Source: Glandiceps talaboti (lineage: Eukaryota > Hemichordata > Enteropneusta > Spengelidae). From it: DNA of 64,000 bases. The notes under the pieces were generated by a model that saw only the letters and a list, made by a program, of their open reading frames with translations, was not told the DNA's origin and did no database searches. Positions 22,991 to 64,000 of the stretch are shown piece by piece (position 1 is the first letter of the stretch; each line of letters starts with the position of its first letter). A program made the position numbers and the translations under genes. The stretch covers positions 1,472,501-1,536,500 of the forward strand of contig NC_135564.1 of the NCBI RefSeq assembly GCF_964340395.1, read 5' to 3'.

Positions 22991-23527
22991 TAATAATTAC
23001 TTTCAAAAATTGATGAAGAAAAGGTCAGAAACATCATGGAATTCCTTGACAGAATTTCAAACATGATCCCTAATTCGTCGCATCAGTGCAGTAGGTTTGT
23101 ATCTGCTATGCAATTGTATTATATAGGACCTTACAGCATTGATGTGATGAAATATTGTTAGAGATTCTTTAAAACTGTCGGAATCACAGGTATTGGTAAT
23201 TATGGTCAGTAGTTACACTTACACATGTAACACAAAGATGGAATCACAGGTACTGGTAATTTTGGTCAGCACTTACACATGTCACACAAAGACACACAAA
23301 AGACCAACACATCATGTCTAATAGTGTATATTTTATTGACTTTATTGGTTGCTTACTTGTTAGTTCATTTAGTGTTGCTACACAAAAAGACAATATTTAA
23401 AAGTAGAGCAACAGTTAATTTATTTACAAAATGGGTACAGTAAAACTGGCAAATACTGCACCTGTTTAGAGTATATACAAATCCAGTTGGTTGACAATGA
23501 TTACATATAACCAGATTCAACTTAACT

Positions 23528-23778
23528 GGTGGCTAGCAACCATATTACTAGAATCAAAGACCCTGTGGCTAGCAACCATATTACTAGAATCAAAGACCCA
23601 ATGGTTAGCAACCATATTACTACAATCAAAGCCCCTGTGGTTAGCAACCGTAATACCAGAATCAAAGACCCAGTGGTTAGCAATCGTAATACTAGAATCA
23701 AAGACCCAGTGGTTAGCAACCATATCTCTCGAATCAACGACACAGTGGTTAGCAACCGTATCACTAGCATCGACTGAA
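23528..23778. repeat. 36-bp tandem repeat, about 7 copies
   Basis: Units contain GGTTAGCAACC, then ATACTAGAATCAAAGACCC. 36 bp is a multiple of three, so four overlapping ORFs stay open across it in several frames. None is supported as a gene. Confidence 0.92.
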
Positions 23779-24984
23779 CTCAACATGAAAACAACAATTC
23801 AGTCCGGTAAAAATGTCCTTATGTTTGGTTTCCTAAGTAATAACCAAAGTACTTTGGCAGAGTTCATTTCCTTCCCATAAAATTTAAATAGGGGAATATA
23901 CCTATACTAACAATTAAATGGCACTACGCACTCAGAAGTCTTTCCCCCCTCCCCTGAAACAGGTGGAAAGGGGTATATAGACCACTTGCTGGCACGATGC
24001 ACTCAAGACTTTTTCTCTCTTCCTTGTCAGAGGGTGTGCACATAATACTACATGGTAAAAATACACTGCAAACTTACTGAAGTACCGGTATGTTTACAAA
24101 TGTACTATTTGATCATTTAATTTGATATTGGACATGTACCACAATAATTCTATCACAACATACTCACTGCTTGCTGCTAAATTTACAGGTATTGGTATCC
24201 AAAAAAAATCAGTTTTCAAAATTCATCAAAAATTTTCAGTATATCATAAAATACAAACCAAGTAGGAGAGTCACTTTAAACTATAAATGTGATGTTTGAA
24301 TGTCAAGTTCACAATAAGTGTTGTTAAACTTGAAACTGAGCACATTTAGTCAGAGTTGATTTGTACTCACATTGAAACGTGTGCTTTACAAATAGCATAG
24401 GCACACATGATTCTAACATGTAGTTAGTTTAATGGATAAGTTTGTTCCAGTCTACACAAGTTTTATAGCTACTGTCTGACTCTGTTAAAAATACTTGGCC
24501 ACATTATGTATAGTTGTAGCACCAATACACACATCTATCAGGGACTTATGTAAGTATCGTCATGACAACTGGTGATTTAATGTATAAAATATCTGCTACA
24601 AACATTTGTATTTTGATCTAAAGACATAATGTCTTTCATTTAGGGTTCGTGATAAAACAGACCACATACTGGAGCCACATTCAGTCGACTCAAATAAGGA
24701 AACTTTGATAACTATTAGGTTTAATTATGCAGCATTTACACTAACAAATGAGTTACTGTAGTGACCAAAAAGGTGGCAGTTGAGTTATAAACCCTCATGG
24801 GTGTTTACAACATAAATTATACTATTTTTAAAAGACAGGGTGAAATTCAAACTGTAGACACATTTGTTCTAACATTAGTTGACTTTTGTTCTGTCATTCA
24901 GTTGGCTTCACTTACAATTCCATGCAGCCAAATATGGCTCTTGTGTGATCATCAAATAGCACCATGTGTGTTAAAATTGATGTA

Positions 24985-25375
24985 GTCAGTTGATTGTAAA
25001 GTTACACACATCTGTTTTGTTGAGTGTGGTACTGTAGTATGACATGCATGTTTTGTTCTTTGCTGTAGTCTGTAAGTGCAACTTTACTTTGTAAAGGTAT
25101 ACCCTTTTATTGAGTGTACTACTGTGGTAGGACCCTCATGTTTGATTATAAAAGGGTAACATATTTGTTGCAATTGTTGTAGTTTGTTGACGGTAAAGTT
25201 AGAACACTTTATTTATTTAGCATTGTCCTGTAGCATGGTCCTCATATTTGATCATAAAATAAATGGTCATACATTTGTTGTACTTGTTGTAGTCTGTTGA
25301 TTTGTTACACACTGTTAAGTTGACAACTGTACAGTAGTAAACATAATTCATGAATTGTTTACACACTGCTGTTAT
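24985..25375. repeat. Degenerate ~95-bp tandem repeat, about 4 copies
   Basis: Successive blocks share TTGTAGTCTGTTGA, AAAGTTA, TGTAC(T)GTAGTA and CCTCATGTTTGAT-type sequences. Heavily diverged. Confidence 0.5.
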
Positions 25376-26769
25376 AACTATATGGCTTGCATTCTACATG
25401 GTCCATAAACCTCAAATTTGAAAGAAATGGTGAAAAGATTACAGAGTTGTATATAAGAATAGGACTGATAAATGCACTATAGCTGACTATATTAGATCTT
25501 AATGAAAAAATCAAAATCATACCTTTTGTCAAAATTAAAAAAAAAACTTGGTGCAGTTAACATTGGAGATTTAATTCTGATTTGTTATCAATACGCCACA
25601 CACTAATATGTACATCATTATTTGAAGTTAATATGATGAAAAAATGTTATCTTGTTTTGTATGCAACAGTTGACTTTCATGACCCCAATTGACCCCTCTG
25701 TGACCCCTGTATGACATCAGAATAGTATGTCAGATGCCATCTTTGATTAAATTCACATCATGCTATCCAAATGTTGTCTTCCGCCTTCCAAGGTGATATA
25801 GGTCGTTGAAGAGATCTCAAATTCTTCTTGGATTGAAGTTTTTTTCGGTGTACCTCCAGTAATGGCCAGATGTAAACGTTACTGGGTCACATACAGGTCA
25901 AGAAAGTGACAAATTCTATCTCAATGCATTTATATACAAGACGTAGTAAAACCACTGTCAGTGATAGAATGAAATCAGTACGACTAGTTTGTGGCACAAA
26001 CACATTCTGTGGCGGCAATAATATTGGCAATATACATGACCTCAAAAAGGAAAATAAAAACATAATTTTTTAAAAGGCTATGAAAAATATTTTGACAAAG
26101 TAAAACTTGAAACTCTCTACAATTGTCAAACTGAAGAAATCTTCAAATACAAGAAAAAGACATGATACATAAAAACTTAAAAGAAAAAGAAATAGCTTAA
26201 AAACAACAACATTCACTACATATAAATTAACTTTGACAATAGAAAAGATGAAACAATAGATTTGTAAACAAAGGAAGCAAACACGTTAACAAATGAGTAC
26301 TCTACAAGAGGCAGCAGTGAAGCTATAAACGTATCTTTCAGAGCAAACTCATGTTAGACTGAATGATTTGTCGTTGAGGGCGCTCTTCATTGAGAACTTT
26401 ATAAAGAGCACCTCCAAGGTCAAATTTGTGTCTAATGTTGCATGGATGTGCTATAAAAGACAGTATCTAGGCACATGCTGTGGTAAATATTTACTGAATG
26501 TACATTACAATGTGACTGTTTTCTTTCAATGTATGTGTTTTTTGTAATCATTGTGTCTAGATTTAATAGCGTCTCTGTACTCATTGAACCTACACTTATT
26601 TACAATGGTGTTTTTATCATTGTCCATTACATGGCAAGCACTATACACACTTAACATAGGGTTCCTTATACTACATGTTTCACTGGGTGGAAAATTGACA
26701 TTCTCTGCTCATTCACTTGAGATGATTGGCACTGCTTGTTTGCTAGTGATGACTGGCATTGTTTGAATG
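25376..26769. other. 3' flank of TANC
   Basis: AT-rich DNA downstream of the TANC stop. It should include its 3'UTR (minus strand; ATTAAA candidate at 26562-26567). No gene recognised. Confidence 0.45.
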
Positions 26770-63620
<36,851 letters not shown>

Positions 63621-63631
63621 TATTACAGCAT

Positions 63632-64000
63632 CTAATGAAGGAACAAAAAAAATTCAAAAAATTATCAGTTACGGAAATTAACATCTGAAATCAGGAATAT
63701 ACAACTGTATCAGGATATTAAATTTGCTTTGAGAATGTATTCTGCTGACAAATCTGGTGCCAAAAATCACAATGTTCAATGACTGATTATTTCCTATGGG
63801 CCATATTATTTAATGATCCATTTTATATCAAATTATGAATGATGTCATAAAAACGAACACTATACAAATATAGTATAATTATAGTTATGCTTGAAAAGAT
63901 TTTCAATTTGTCGTTATAAAATTAGATGTTGAATGAATGAATAATTATTTTTTTTACAAAAAATCCAGTGACATGACTGAATACAAAATATGTAACTACA
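63632..64000. other. TANC 5'UTR intron and upstream flank
   Basis: An acceptor ending at 63632 shows that this is intron preceding the RING exon. The first TANC exon and promoter must lie beyond the window. No other feature seen. Confidence 0.6.

Noticed and set aside
23491-23880. Overlapping ORFs rich in WLAT and VANH
   Set aside because: A 36-bp tandem repeat open in several frames at once, which argues against any being real.

Overview
This is a 64 kb stretch of animal nuclear DNA: AT-rich, intron-rich, and full of satellites and short transposons. It carries three protein-coding genes, all rebuilt here from splice sites and reading phase. WDSUB1 lies on the minus strand (stop at 272, ATG at 12714, 12 coding exons). 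A ZU5-UPA-SH3-death-domain gene of the SH3BP4/MACC1 family lies on the plus strand (about 15346-18741, 3 exons). A large TANC / rolling pebbles orthologue lies on the minus strand (ATG at 63620, stop at 26770, 17 coding exons). In every case the exon phases join without a frame break. The organism is an invertebrate. The TANC protein keeps an N-terminal RING finger as in insect Rols, but its ATPase, ankyrin and TPR regions read like vertebrate TANC. With a tRNA-derived SINE in a WDSUB1 intron, this suggests a non-vertebrate deuterostome such as a hemichordate or lancelet. That last step is inference.

Layout. 1-12.7 kb: WDSUB1, whose introns hold a SINE, hairpin-type MITEs and a 39-copy 42-bp minisatellite. 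12.7-15.3 kb: intergenic space between two divergent genes. 15.3-18.7 kb: the SH3BP4/MACC1-like gene. 18.7-26.8 kb: intergenic DNA with simple and degenerate repeats. 26.8-63.6 kb: TANC. Its introns hold 49-bp, 31-bp and 42-bp minisatellites, a triple-nested transposon insertion (36.0-38.0 kb), a hAT-like foldback element, a small TIR element and a pair of inverted repeats bracketing four exons. 63.6-64 kb: TANC 5' flank.

What stands out. The fifth coding exon of TANC is a 12-copy array of a 111-bp unit. Every unit carries an invariant splice donor and a polypyrimidine-CAG acceptor that outline a stop-free 51-nt segment divisible by three. Retaining, splicing or truncating any copy would therefore keep the reading frame. 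Another notable structure is a 334-bp near-perfect palindrome flanked by 8-bp direct repeats. It sits inside a 1.5-kb TIR element flanked by a 3-bp duplication, which itself sits inside an older MITE. TANC1 and WDSUB1 are also neighbours in human (2q24.2), so this window looks like a conserved ancient linkage. The three genes do not form one pathway: WDSUB1 is a putative ubiquitin ligase, TANC a membrane/cortex scaffold, and the SH3BP4/MACC1-like protein a trafficking/signalling adaptor.
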